From Halopseudomonas maritima (lineage in GTDB: Bacteria; Pseudomonadota; Gammaproteobacteria; Pseudomonadales; Pseudomonadaceae): a stretch of 64,000 nucleotides of DNA. The notes beneath the pieces were generated by a model. It was not told the origin of the DNA. It saw nothing but the letters and a program-made list of their open reading frames with translations, and did no database searches. The DNA lies in NCBI RefSeq assembly GCF_021545785.1, contig NZ_CP079801.1, positions 2,600,001 through 2,664,000 on the forward strand, in the 5' to 3' direction. Below are positions 16,678 to 25,029 of the stretch, in pieces. The first letter of the stretch is position 1. Each line of letters opens with the position of its first letter. Both the position numbers and the translations under genes were made by a program.

Positions 16678-19665
16678 CTACTGGCTATCGAGGTGCAGCG
16701 GGATGCTGATGCTGTCGGCGCCGCTACTGTCCTGTGTCGATACGTCGATCAGGTAGAGGCGCTGTGCGTCCAGGCCGCCGCGCTCTACCAGGTATGCCTT
16801 GATCTCTGCGGCGCGGGCTTGGGCCAGGCGTCGTAGCATCAGCGCGTTGCTGCTCCAGTTGTCCAGCACGGCTTGCTGCATCAGCGGGGCGCGCTTGTCG
16901 CTATCCAGCTCTGCCCATTCGGGCGGCGGCTGGCGTTTCAGGCGGCTGCGGTAGATGCCCTCAAGCAGCGCCGGCTTGTCGTCATCCTCCACTGTCAGCT
17001 CGCTCGGGTTGGCCGGTACCTTTGCGCCGCTGCGCTGCAGCGATTGGTACAGCAGCTGTTGATACTCTTCTTCCAGGCGGGCGGCGGCGAGTGGTGGACC
17101 GTCTTCCTTGATGGTGCTTCGTCCCTCAATTTCCAAGGTCAGGGAAGGGCGCTCCTGCAGAGCGGTGGCGAGGGTGTCGAGGGTGCCTTGCGCGCTGCCG
17201 TCCAGCGCTGTCTGGCCGGGGGCAAAGCTGATCTGGCTCAGGTCCTGGTCATCGCCTGAAACCAGTCCGGCGATAAATTTGAAGGGGGCCTGGGTGGCGC
17301 GCAGCAGCAGATTGCGTAGGGTCTGCCAGACGATCGGCATGACGCTGAATTCGGGATTGTCCAGGTTGCCGGACACGGGCAGCGATAAGTCGATGTTGCC
17401 CTTGGTGTCTTTGAGCAGCGCCACGGCCAGGCGCACGGGCAGGTCGACGGCGTCGGGGCTGTCGACTTTCTCGCCCAGTTGCAGGCCTTCGAGCAGCACC
17501 TTGTTTTCGGCATTCAGCTGGCCCTGCTCGATGCGGTAGCGCAGGTCGAGGTTGAGGCGTCCCTTGCGGATGCGGTAGCCGGCAAACTTGCCGGAGTAGG
17601 GCGTGAGGGTTGTTAACTCGACATTGCGAAAACGTGTGGCGATGTCGAGGCTGTTGAGCGGGTCAAAAGGTGTGAGTTCGCCTTTGATGGTTACCGGGGC
17701 GTAGCGATCCACGCGGCCTTCGATATCTACACTGGCGACCTGCTGCCGCTGGTTGTCGATGGTGCCGATGTTGCCATTAAGCTGGCCCAGGGCGGTGGCG
17801 AAGTTCGGCGTCAGGCTGAAGTCGGCGAAGTTGGCGGAGCCGTTGGTAATGCGGATGCCGCCAATGCGCAGGGCCATTGGTGGCTTGTTCGCCGCAGGAG
17901 CCTGTTGTGCTGCGCGATTCGGCTGTTTGACCAGCAGGTCGCTGAAGTTGGTGGTGAGGTTTTCGTTGATGATGAAGCGAACGTAGGGCTGTTGCAGGGT
18001 TATGCGCTCAATACCAAGGCTGGCGCCTTGGTAGTCGATACCGGCAACCTGAATGCTCTGCCACTTGAGCAGATCGCGTTTGCGTGCGGAGTCTACAACG
18101 TGCAGCTGGTTGACGTTGGCATCGCCGGTAACGCCGATATCAAGCGGTGATGCGCTGCGCAGTTGCAGGTTCAGATCGCTGTCGAGCAGGCCGCTGCGCA
18201 GTTGGATTTGAACCAGGGGCTCGACGTAGGAGCGGGCGAGTTGCAGGTTGATGTCGCGGGTTTTGATGGCGAACGTCGCTGCGATAGGTTGCAGGCTGAC
18301 CTCGCCGCTGGCGCTTACGTGGCCGTCCCCGTTCACGCCAGTGTCTACGGTCAATGTGAAGGGGGCTGCCGCGGCGCTGTCAAAATTGTTTAGGGTGAGG
18401 TTGAACGGCGCCAGTTCCAGGTCGACATCTCTTTCAGGGAGGCGGTCCTGCAGGTGTAGGTGGTAGCCGATTAGCTCGGCGTTTGCCAGCTGCAGCTGCC
18501 AGGCTTTAGTGGGTTGCTCTGGTTGCTCTGGTTGCTCTGGTTGCTCTGGTTGCTCTGCACGCGCGTCGTTTTCGTCAATTGCCCTGCTTTCTGCATTACG
18601 CTCTGGCGGCTGCTGGGTGCTCGCACTAGCAGTCGTGCTCACGGCCGTCGGCTGGGTGGTGTTGGTTGGTGCAGGTATCAGGCTGAGGAGGTCGATCTGG
18701 CCATCCTCGGTGCGTGCTGCCCAGGCTTCCAGCCCTTCACTCTGCACGCTCCCCAGCCGGGCCAGGCGGTCGGTAAGGTCGAGTGAGCCGTCGCTGATAT
18801 CCAGTGATGGGATGCGCAGCAGCGGGTTTTCACCGTTGTCGATAATCAGCTCGCGCAGCTTGAGGCCGGCATTGCTCAGGCGCACGTCGGTGCCGGCGGA
18901 AAGGTCGACATGATAGTCGGTGCTGGCACTGACAGCGCCGCTGCGCAGCAATAGCGGCAAGCGCTCTTGCACGTAAGGCCAGACGGTATTCAGCTCGGCG
19001 GCACGCAGGCTGACACGGCCGCTGGAGCGTAGCGGTATCAGGCTGAGCTCGCCTTGCCAATCCAGAGTCGCGCCATAGGGGCCAGTGGCGGCCAGTGTCA
19101 TTGCACCACTGTTGTCGGGCAGGGTGCTCAGGTTCTGCAGTTCGACCGACAGGTCGTCATAGGCGAATTCGACTGGCTCCGACGGACGCAGGTCTTCGAA
19201 GTGGAAGCTGTTCTTGATCAGTGCGATGCGGTCGAGCAGCAGCGGGAAGGGTTGGGCGTTAGGGTCTTTCTCTTTGGGCTCAGACGGTGGCAGCTCGAAT
19301 AGCTGCATGAGGTTCAGTTGGCCTTCTGCGTTGAAACGCGCGTCGACGTGGGCGCGTTCCAGTTCTATGTCGGAGAGGTGCAGCGCGCCACGCCAGAGGC
19401 TATCGATTTGCAGGTTCGCGTAGGCGCGACGAAATGCGACCTGTGGCTCGTCTTCTTCGCCAATGCGCAGGTTCCACAGCGTCAGCTCCATGCTGAACGG
19501 GTTGAATTCAACCCGTTCCAGTTTGGCAGGGACGGTTGCCAGTCGGCTCAGTTGTTGGTTGGCTACATGCAGAACGATGGCTGGCAGCAGCAGGGCGCCA
19601 ATCAGGCTGTAGGCAAATGCGATGGTCAACACAGAGACCAGCAGGGACTTCTTCCTTAAATGCAT
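16678..19665 (-). CDS. DUF748 / AsmA-like envelope protein
   Basis: A large (995 aa) protein with one N-terminal membrane helix (SLLVSVLTIAFAYSLIGALLLPAIVL, about residues 6-31) and long beta-rich periplasmic repeats of the AsmA/TamB type (LRIGGIRITNGSANFADFSLTPNF, LNLDLRYRIEQGQL). The C-terminus has an OmpA-like LEIEGRS segment. Relatives bridge inner and outer membranes and are implicated in phospholipid transport. The ATG at 19665 starts just before the membrane helix; the in-frame upstream extension to 19707 is unlikely. A run of EQP tripeptides near residue 380 comes from a 9-bp tandem repeat. It is the gene next to tRNA-Met and appears intact. Confidence 0.85.
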   Translation of the reverse strand: MHLRKKSLLVSVLTIAFAYSLIGALLLPAIVLHVANQQLSRLATVPAKLERVEFNPFSMELTLWNLRIGEEDEPQVAFRRAYANLQIDSLWRGALHLSDIELERAHVDARFNAEGQLNLMQLFELPPSEPKEKDPNAQPFPLLLDRIALIKNSFHFEDLRPSEPVEFAYDDLSVELQNLSTLPDNSGAMTLAATGPYGATLDWQGELSLIPLRSSGRVSLRAAELNTVWPYVQERLPLLLRSGAVSASTDYHVDLSAGTDVRLSNAGLKLRELIIDNGENPLLRIPSLDISDGSLDLTDRLARLGSVQSEGLEAWAARTEDGQIDLLSLIPAPTNTTQPTAVSTTASASTQQPPERNAESRAIDENDARAEQPEQPEQPEQPEQPTKAWQLQLANAELIGYHLHLQDRLPERDVDLELAPFNLTLNNFDSAAAAPFTLTVDTGVNGDGHVSASGEVSLQPIAATFAIKTRDINLQLARSYVEPLVQIQLRSGLLDSDLNLQLRSASPLDIGVTGDANVNQLHVVDSARKRDLLKWQSIQVAGIDYQGASLGIERITLQQPYVRFIINENLTTNFSDLLVKQPNRAAQQAPAANKPPMALRIGGIRITNGSANFADFSLTPNFATALGQLNGNIGTIDNQRQQVASVDIEGRVDRYAPVTIKGELTPFDPLNSLDIATRFRNVELTTLTPYSGKFAGYRIRKGRLNLDLRYRIEQGQLNAENKVLLEGLQLGEKVDSPDAVDLPVRLAVALLKDTKGNIDLSLPVSGNLDNPEFSVMPIVWQTLRNLLLRATQAPFKFIAGLVSGDDQDLSQISFAPGQTALDGSAQGTLDTLATALQERPSLTLEIEGRSTIKEDGPPLAAARLEEEYQQLLYQSLQRSGAKVPANPSELTVEDDDKPALLEGIYRSRLKRQPPPEWAELDSDKRAPLMQQAVLDNWSSNALMLRRLAQARAAEIKAYLVERGGLDAQRLYLIDVSTQDSSGADSISIPLHLDSQ
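18512..18556. repeat. Coding minisatellite, 5 x 9 bp
   Basis: Five perfect tandem copies of ggttgctct inside the DUF748 gene. On the coding strand they give repeated Glu-Gln-Pro. Because the unit is a multiple of three, copy-number change alters protein length without a frameshift. Confidence 0.9.
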
Positions 19666-19827
19666 GGAGATCTCGCAGCAGCTTGGAGCACCGGACAAGT
19701 ATGGCACGGGAATCGCGCGGATGCGGCGCCCCAGGCTGGCGGCAAGCAGCAGACGTGAACGGGCGGGCTGGTCTGCCCCGGTAGCTTGATCTACAAGGGC
19801 AGCGTTCCCGCGATTGAGAGGCGTCGT

Positions 19828-20706
19828 CTACTGGACTTGTGCAGGTTGCGTGCTGTTGCCTGGTTGGGTGGTGTGCTCTCGAAACCACTCGATCGCCAGC
19901 TGTGCCAGGCGCTCGGGGCGTTCCAGTGGGATCCAGTGGCCGGTGTTTTCGATGCGCTGATAGGCCCAGCTGTTGTTGACGAAGTGCTCGGAGTCGAGCA
20001 TCTGTTCTTCGGTCAGGTAGGCGTCGTTGCTGCTCCAGACGCCGAGGGTTGGGCATTGCACCGACCCCCATTCGCCAAAAACGGCGTTGCGCAGGTTCTC
20101 GCGATACCAGTTTAACGCCGCAGTCAGGCGTCCAGGGCGAGACATCAAGCGCAGGGTGTCATCGCCATGTTCGCTGTCGCCGAGCCAGCGCCGTAAGCCG
20201 CCAGCGCGCAACAGGTACCACTCGCAGAGGCCGCGGAGTTGGAAGCCGAGAACATACAGGCCCTTGCCGAGCTTTTGTTTTACGCCGGCGCGGCCGTAGC
20301 TTTTTGGGTGTCCGACTGAAACGGCGACCAACGCCTGTACCCGTTCCGGGTGCTGCAGGGCCAGGGCCCAGGCAATGGCCGAACCCCAGTCGTGGCCCAT
20401 CAGGCAGACTGGCTGTCGGACTCCCAGTGCATCGAGGATTGCCGTTGCGTCGGCGACGATCTCATCAATGCGGTAGCTGGCGCTGTCTGCGGGCGCGTCG
20501 GTTTCACCGTAACCGCGCTGATCATAGGTGATGACGCGAAACCCGGCTGCCAGCAGCTGGGGCGTCATCGCCTGCCAGAGTTCCAGAGAGTCGGGGAAGC
20601 CGTGTAGCAGCAGTAGCGGAGTTCCTGCGCCTTGATCGAGCACGCGGAAGTTCAGGCCTCGTGTGTTGATCGTCTGGAAAGCGGGCTGGGTTGGTTGCTG
20701 GCTCAT
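19828..20706 (-). CDS. Alpha/beta hydrolase, epoxide-hydrolase-like
   Basis: 292 aa. The oxyanion motif HGFPDS (about residues 35-40), the nucleophile elbow GHDWGS (Asp nucleophile, typical of epoxide hydrolases and haloalkane dehalogenases), a late acid in SSNDAYL and the catalytic His in TGHWIPLE are all visible. DQRGYG and the cap region with two Tyr-containing helices suit epoxide hydrolase activity. The physiological substrate is unknown. It lies on the same strand as the DUF748 gene, about 160 nt upstream of it. Start is ATG 20706; an aggaca site lies just before it. Confidence 0.82.
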   Translation of the reverse strand: MSQQPTQPAFQTINTRGLNFRVLDQGAGTPLLLLHGFPDSLELWQAMTPQLLAAGFRVITYDQRGYGETDAPADSASYRIDEIVADATAILDALGVRQPVCLMGHDWGSAIAWALALQHPERVQALVAVSVGHPKSYGRAGVKQKLGKGLYVLGFQLRGLCEWYLLRAGGLRRWLGDSEHGDDTLRLMSRPGRLTAALNWYRENLRNAVFGEWGSVQCPTLGVWSSNDAYLTEEQMLDSEHFVNNSWAYQRIENTGHWIPLERPERLAQLAIEWFREHTTQPGNSTQPAQVQ

Positions 20707-21075
20707 GTGTCCTGTCTCACCTTGCTTATTGTTATTGGAGGGCGCGTTGCTGGCCGATGCCTGGTGGCGCTTGCGAATGCCGGCTTATTCTTGAGCAATT
20801 GTGGGGGCTTGTGTCGTCATTTTCGGATGGAATAACTGCAATTACGGACACAGTATAGGCGGGAGGGCGAGAGGGGCCGAATGCTGGTGCGAGGGGAGTG
20901 TTCGGATGTCTACCCCGGCGGCGCCGGGGTAGACAGTACAGTAGCGCTGTTTAGACGTTAAGTAGGAAGTCTGTGTGTTAGGGTTAGGATATTCAGGGCT
21001 TATCTTGATTTCCATAAATTTTGTACCCGGTTTTATGGCTTTGTCCTTGGTTGGCCTATCTGAAAACGAGTAGGC
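20707..21075. other. Intergenic region at the edge of the accessory block
   Basis: About 370 nt without a gene. It holds a perfect hairpin (20908-20934) and a gtacccggtt word (21023-21032) that recurs next to the integrase at 48303-48312. It may mark the left limit of imported DNA. Confidence 0.5.
20908..20934. repeat. Perfect 12-bp inverted repeat (hairpin)
   Basis: gtctaccccggc / gccggggtagac with a 3-nt loop. It is too GC-rich, and lacks a T run, to be a standard terminator. It could be a REP-like element or an integration scar. Confidence 0.7.
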
Positions 21076-21873
21076 TCAATCCTCATCGAAATCGCCGTGC
21101 TGCCTCGCTATCTCTCGCACCCTCTCGGTCATCTTGTTGAGGGCTTCTTGGCCCTTCTGGGTTTTCTTGCGACGTTTCTCTATCTGGACAATCATCCCTG
21201 ATGCTGTTGTGTAGGTGATCGACTGCTGCTCCTGACTACTTGAAGAACCACTTGGGTCTAAGACCGGTGACCGAGCAGTGTCAGTCGCGAGTTTTGACTG
21301 CTCCGTGTTCGCTGGCTCTTCAGATGCTGGCGGTATAAAAGCTTGGCTTTCGTGCTGGCTGTTGGGTTGGATCATGGTCTTGACGCCTAGCTGCTCGGCA
21401 GTCTTTTGTAGATCACCACGCTCCCCTGCTAGCGGCTTTGGTCCGTTGCCCGCCCGAAGTTTCGCATAGGGATTTTTCATTAGCTGCTGCAAATACGCGC
21501 CTTCATCCACTCCCTTTGATGTTGCAAGCGCTGCCAGCATCTCTGCTGTCTCTGGGTCAAGTACAATTGAGCGAGCCCCCAAAGCCTTCATGGCGCGCCT
21601 TTTATTTTGCATGGCCCAAGCCTTCTTCATGCTCGCCAAGAGCTTCCCGTACTCTTCTTCAAACTCTGCGTTTTGGCCGAAGTCTGCCTCAATAGCCTCT
21701 CCGATGCTCAGCAACTCATCGAACCTGTAGTCCCCGTGCTTTGGTGCCCTAAAGTAGCTCTTGGCATTGTCGATGCGATTCTGCAAGTAGTTGACCGCCC
21801 ATTGGTGTTGCTCTCGGTCTTTCGGGTCGAGCCAGGACAGTAGCGTATCGTTATTGGTGTTTTTGCGTCTCAT
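21076..21873 (-). CDS. Hypothetical protein, charged, probably DNA-associated
   Basis: 265 aa from the ATG at 21873, which has gagg 7 nt upstream; the frame opens further upstream to 21924, but that part overlaps the operator-like palindrome. No family was recognised. The N-terminal half is helical and charged (LSWLDPKDREQHQWAVNYLQ). A middle low-complexity Ser/Gln/Pro-rich stretch follows, then a basic segment (IEKRRKKTQKGQEALNKM). Divergent from the next gene around a palindrome. It may be a partition, plasmid-type or regulatory protein of the mobile module; this is conjecture. Confidence 0.55.
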   Translation of the reverse strand: MRRKNTNNDTLLSWLDPKDREQHQWAVNYLQNRIDNAKSYFRAPKHGDYRFDELLSIGEAIEADFGQNAEFEEEYGKLLASMKKAWAMQNKRRAMKALGARSIVLDPETAEMLAALATSKGVDEGAYLQQLMKNPYAKLRAGNGPKPLAGERGDLQKTAEQLGVKTMIQPNSQHESQAFIPPASEEPANTEQSKLATDTARSPVLDPSGSSSSQEQQSITYTTASGMIVQIEKRRKKTQKGQEALNKMTERVREIARQHGDFDED

Positions 21874-21919
21874 TTTATCCTCAAGCATGCTCGCCACAGT
21901 TCCCTGTTCCTGCCTACTC

Positions 21920-21941
21920 GCCACAGTGGCGCCACTGTGGC
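21920..21941. promoter_or_regulatory. Perfect 22-bp palindrome between divergent genes, with an extra half-site
   Basis: gccacagtggc followed directly by its reverse complement. The half-site ctcgccacagt occurs at 21917-21927 and again at 21890-21900. The placement between two divergent accessory genes suits an operator or a centromere-like binding site. Confidence 0.65.
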
Positions 21942-21995
21942 AAGGCTAATAGAATTCCAAATTGACCCCTGTTTGGGGCCTTGGGGAGGGGTGCT

Positions 21996-23189
21996 GTGGT
22001 TTACCTAGAACGTTTCCTGCAGTCAGTTGATCCACAGCTGGGCGTTAACGAGCGATTCCTGCTTGCTGCCCTTATGTTCGCATTTGATGGGCGTTGGGGA
22101 GGAATCGTCGTCGCTGACGTAGCTGATCGTCTGGCGGTGTCGGCGAAAATGGTGCGCAACGGTTTCAGGCTTCTTTGCGACGCAGGCTGCCTCGTTGATG
22201 ACGATAGAGTGACAACGTCGCCTGGCCGCCCGAAGCTCAGTTTTAGCTTGTCTGCCGATCTTAAGCAAGCTCGGACGGAGTTCAGCAGGGCAGAGGCATG
22301 GGGTAAGCAGCGTCAGGCTATCCTCGAGTGCCTTTGTGGTGCTGCCTTTAGCTATGATCCTAAAGGTGGTCCGGATCTGGGAACTAAAGTCGGGCATGGT
22401 CATCCGCCAACTCGCACCCGATCATCTAAGCTTCCAGTGCCTGCTCGACTCATTGCCAGCCTTATGGTCGATAGGTCTGATGAGTTGGGCTGTGTTCAGG
22501 GTATCAGCAAGGCCCGCCTGCGAGAGCTGACTGGGATCTCGGATTCTGGTGTGCGAAAGCACGTCAGGGAGCTGCACCAGCGAGGTGTCATTTTGGGAGC
22601 GGTGCCCGGGGTTTCGAGCAGGTTGCTTGCTGAGCACAAGGTGACCTCTGTCTACCTGCTCAACTTGCCAGATTGGCCATGTCTTGCCGGGCGATTTGCT
22701 GCGAGCTGTGTTTTCTTGGACGTAGAGCAGGCTGACTTCCACGGTGAGCTTTTGGAACAGCTGTCTTTCTTGCCACAGGTGTTGCGAAAGCAGGTGATGC
22801 AAGTGGCACTTGAAACACTGCTATTCAGGCTGCTTCAAGAAGCAGCCAAATTGGTCCCCTCGTGTCCGGAGAGTCTGAGTTCGGCTCAGACGTTTTATGA
22901 CGACTGTGCTAGCTCGTCAGGGCTGAATGACAGAGTTGCCGCTCTCCTGCATCCTCAGTTGGCCGTTTATCAGGCTGTCTATGGCCATGGCATACCTGCG
23001 AACATTTTATCTCTGCTGTGTGGGAGGCTAGTCTGGTTTTGCATTGAGACGGCGATCAGAGTTCGTCGTATTCTCATCGACCGTGGGCTCAGAGTGGACG
23101 ACCTTGATGAGCTCCAGATCTGGCCCCGGTTGAAGGGGAGCAAGGTGCACGTCTGTCGGTTGCTGTTCATTGCACCCGGTGAAGGCTGA
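21996..23189 (+). CDS. Hypothetical protein with winged-helix segments
   Basis: 397 aa from the GTG at 21996, which follows a strong ggggagggg. Two regions read as winged helices: IVVADVADRLAVSAKMVRNGFRLLCDAGCLVDDDR (about residues 35-70) and ISKARLRELTGISDSGVRKHVRELHQRGVI (about 170-200). This doubled-wHTH pattern is seen in replication initiators and in plasmid or phage regulators, but no family could be assigned. A longer form from TTG 21981 is possible. It is co-directional with the AlpA-like and YfjJ-like genes and is probably part of their module. Confidence 0.55.
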   Translation: MVYLERFLQSVDPQLGVNERFLLAALMFAFDGRWGGIVVADVADRLAVSAKMVRNGFRLLCDAGCLVDDDRVTTSPGRPKLSFSLSADLKQARTEFSRAEAWGKQRQAILECLCGAAFSYDPKGGPDLGTKVGHGHPPTRTRSSKLPVPARLIASLMVDRSDELGCVQGISKARLRELTGISDSGVRKHVRELHQRGVILGAVPGVSSRLLAEHKVTSVYLLNLPDWPCLAGRFAASCVFLDVEQADFHGELLEQLSFLPQVLRKQVMQVALETLLFRLLQEAAKLVPSCPESLSSAQTFYDDCASSSGLNDRVAALLHPQLAVYQAVYGHGIPANILSLLCGRLVWFCIETAIRVRRILIDRGLRVDDLDELQIWPRLKGSKVHVCRLLFIAPGEG

Positions 23190-23285
23190 GCTGTCTCTCG
23201 GTAGCACTTGGTTGAGGCTAGCCGTTCCAGAAGGTCATTTTTTACTACGTCGCCACATCCTCTGAGCTAACAGAGGAGACTGCTC

Positions 23286-23483
23286 ATGAGGATCATTCGA
23301 CTGCGTGACGTGATGAGCGCAACTGGCCTGGCACGGTCAACTATCTACAAGCACATCAGCGAGAACACTTTCCCCAAGCCAGTATCCATGGGCGACCGTT
23401 GCGTGGGGTGGATTGAGAGCGAGGTCCAGGACTGGATTCTGGAGCGTATTGAGGAGCGGGATCAGCAAGCCGGCGCGGCATAA
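23286..23483 (+). CDS. AlpA-family transcriptional regulator
   Basis: 65 aa, the usual AlpA length. The whole protein is one winged helix: IIRLRDVMSATGLARSTIYKHISENTFPKPVSMGDRCVGWIESEVQDWI. The FPKPV turn and the GWIESEVxDW wing are hallmarks. AlpA activates excision genes in cryptic prophages such as CP4-57. A strong agaggag precedes the ATG. The neighbouring YfjJ-like gene supports a satellite-prophage origin. Confidence 0.88.
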   Translation: MRIIRLRDVMSATGLARSTIYKHISENTFPKPVSMGDRCVGWIESEVQDWILERIEERDQQAGAA

Positions 23484-23838
23484 CAGGGGCACCACGGCGC
23501 AAGGTCGTGGTGCTCCTATGCCGACTTGCTCCCCTCGAGCGCTCATCCCTCATCAGCTAACTTGTCAGTGACTGTTCATCAGGTTTTGCTCCGCCCCACC
23601 GTGACTTTTCCCTCAGAAGTGCTTGCTACGCTGGGCATAGGCTGTCGGTCTGGATCGGGATCTATTTATATACCCTACAAACAGTATTCATCTGATAGTG
23701 GTAACTAGGCTATCCCATACACCTACAGAGCCATAGACAGGACATCAATACCCTACAGATCAACCAGGTATCAGAACTGCATTCAGGTTAAAAAATACTC
23801 ACCTCACCAGTGGTATGTACCTCAACAGGAGACATACC
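23484..23838. other. AT-richer intergenic region of the satellite-like module
   Basis: About 355 nt between the AlpA-like and YfjJ-like genes, with no plausible gene. The sequence is clearly AT-richer after 23650. It is a candidate place for a replication origin or promoter, but no iterons were seen. Confidence 0.4.
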
Positions 23839-24789
23839 ATGCACGACTACATACCCACCATTTCCCAAGCAGAAGTCAGCTTCAAGATCGATCAGCTCGT
23901 AGACGATGCTCTACGCAGAGGTGAATCGGCCTACATCCCACAATCACGTCCAGACAGGCCATACCGCAAGACGATGCTAGGAGCGGATCTGGACTACCTC
24001 AGTCAGATGCTCGCTCTGTTCGATGGTCGTGTGGATTACGACTACAGCGAGAACCTGGAACTGTTCTACGACGCTTGCCAGGACATCAGGCTGGAGCATG
24101 TCGGTCGTTCCTATACCTGTCCTGATCCAGAGGCTAACGGTAGCTACCTGTCAGAGCCTGAGACCATGAACCTGCTGTTAGACCGTATCCGTGACCTGAG
24201 TAAGCGTGAGCGCTACCAACGCAGGTGTGCAGACCGTCGATACCAAGCCAAGCGGCAGGACGAAGAGCTACGAGAGTGGACCGACAAGGTGATGGAACGC
24301 TACGCCAGGACGTTGGTGCTGAGGCTGAACTTCTACTACCGGGAGTCCGCTAGGCTACGACTCACTGTCGAGCAGGTGTTTGCTGACATGAACGAGATGG
24401 TCAGGGCTCGCAGGACCAATCCCGCCTTTGACCATCTGGTGGGCTACATCCTTCGGGTAGAGCAGGGCGAGGATCAGGGTTTTCACATCCATGCGGCATT
24501 CTTCTTCAACGGATCAGAGCGTTTTCGTCAGTTTCACGTAGCTGAGCGTATCGGTGAGCTGTGGGAAGGGATTACTAACGGGCGAGGGTACTGGCATGAC
24601 AGCGCTAGGGAGTGGGTAAAAAGGGGCGGTAACGATGAGCACCGAGGCACTGGCATGTTTCATCGCAGTGATGAGAAAGGACGCTACGCAGTCATGGAGC
24701 TGATGACCTACCTGGTTAAGGACAAAGGACAGCACCTCAGGATTAAGCCTGCTGGTGCCAGAGCGTATCGGACGGGATGCATACGCTAG
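23839..24789 (+). CDS. YagK/YfjJ (inovirus Gp2-like) protein
   Basis: 316 aa from the ATG at 23839 (aggaga 7 nt upstream). The C-terminal half (RTLVLRLNFYYRES, HLVGYILRVEQGEDQGFHIHAAFFFNG, GRYAVMELMTYLVKDKGQHLRIK) is the YagK/YfjJ domain found in filamentous phage Gp2 and cryptic prophages. HIH at residues 216-218 fits an HUH-endonuclease metal site, so a rolling-circle replication initiator role is likely. The catalytic Tyr is not assigned; YLVKDKGQ is a candidate. Paired with AlpA as in CP4-type elements. No integrase is adjacent. Confidence 0.75.
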   Translation: MHDYIPTISQAEVSFKIDQLVDDALRRGESAYIPQSRPDRPYRKTMLGADLDYLSQMLALFDGRVDYDYSENLELFYDACQDIRLEHVGRSYTCPDPEANGSYLSEPETMNLLLDRIRDLSKRERYQRRCADRRYQAKRQDEELREWTDKVMERYARTLVLRLNFYYRESARLRLTVEQVFADMNEMVRARRTNPAFDHLVGYILRVEQGEDQGFHIHAAFFFNGSERFRQFHVAERIGELWEGITNGRGYWHDSAREWVKRGGNDEHRGTGMFHRSDEKGRYAVMELMTYLVKDKGQHLRIKPAGARAYRTGCIR

Positions 24790-24805
24790 CTGCCAGCTCC
24801 GACTG

Positions 24806-24842
24806 TCCATAGCTGATCAAGCCTAGTGGTGAATGCAGGGCT
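24806..24842. repeat. 37-bp direct repeat, left copy
   Basis: Starts tccatagctgatcaagcc and ends gtggtgaatgcagggct. The copy at 33838-33874 is identical except for two adjacent bases (ta here, ag there). The two flank the MFS/DUF1329/DUF1302/LuxR cluster. Confidence 0.85.
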
Positions 24843-24921
24843 CACTAAGTGTGTACTATGTACAGTACCTGTCTGCGCTCTAAGAAAATCTCTAGTCTCC
24901 GTCTAGGGAAAAATGTTGAAA

Positions 24922-24946
24922 GCCGAATCAGGTAGCCTGATTCGGC
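24922..24946. terminator. Hairpin between the YfjJ-like and MFS genes
   Basis: Perfect 11-bp stem gccgaatcagg / cctgattcggc with a 3-nt loop. It lies between convergent genes and probably acts as a terminator, although no long T run follows. Confidence 0.6.
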
Positions 24947-24968
24947 GATTCCTCCATGGAGTCAAAAA

Positions 24969-25009
24969 GGGTGCTTCCAATATCGACAAATATGAGGCTA
25001 GGAGCACCC
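24969..25009. terminator. Possible terminator of the MFS operon
   Basis: Seven-bp stem gggtgct / agcaccc with a long loop. On the minus strand it is followed by a short T run (the aaaaa before 24969), downstream of the MFS stop codon. Confidence 0.5.
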
Positions 25010-25029
25010 GTAGAATCGGATTCTAGTTG

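Noticed and set aside
18509..18913. Plus-strand open frame rich in Leu/Trp/Cys over the minisatellite
   Set aside because: It is antisense to the DUF748 gene; its opening is the 9-bp repeat read in another frame.
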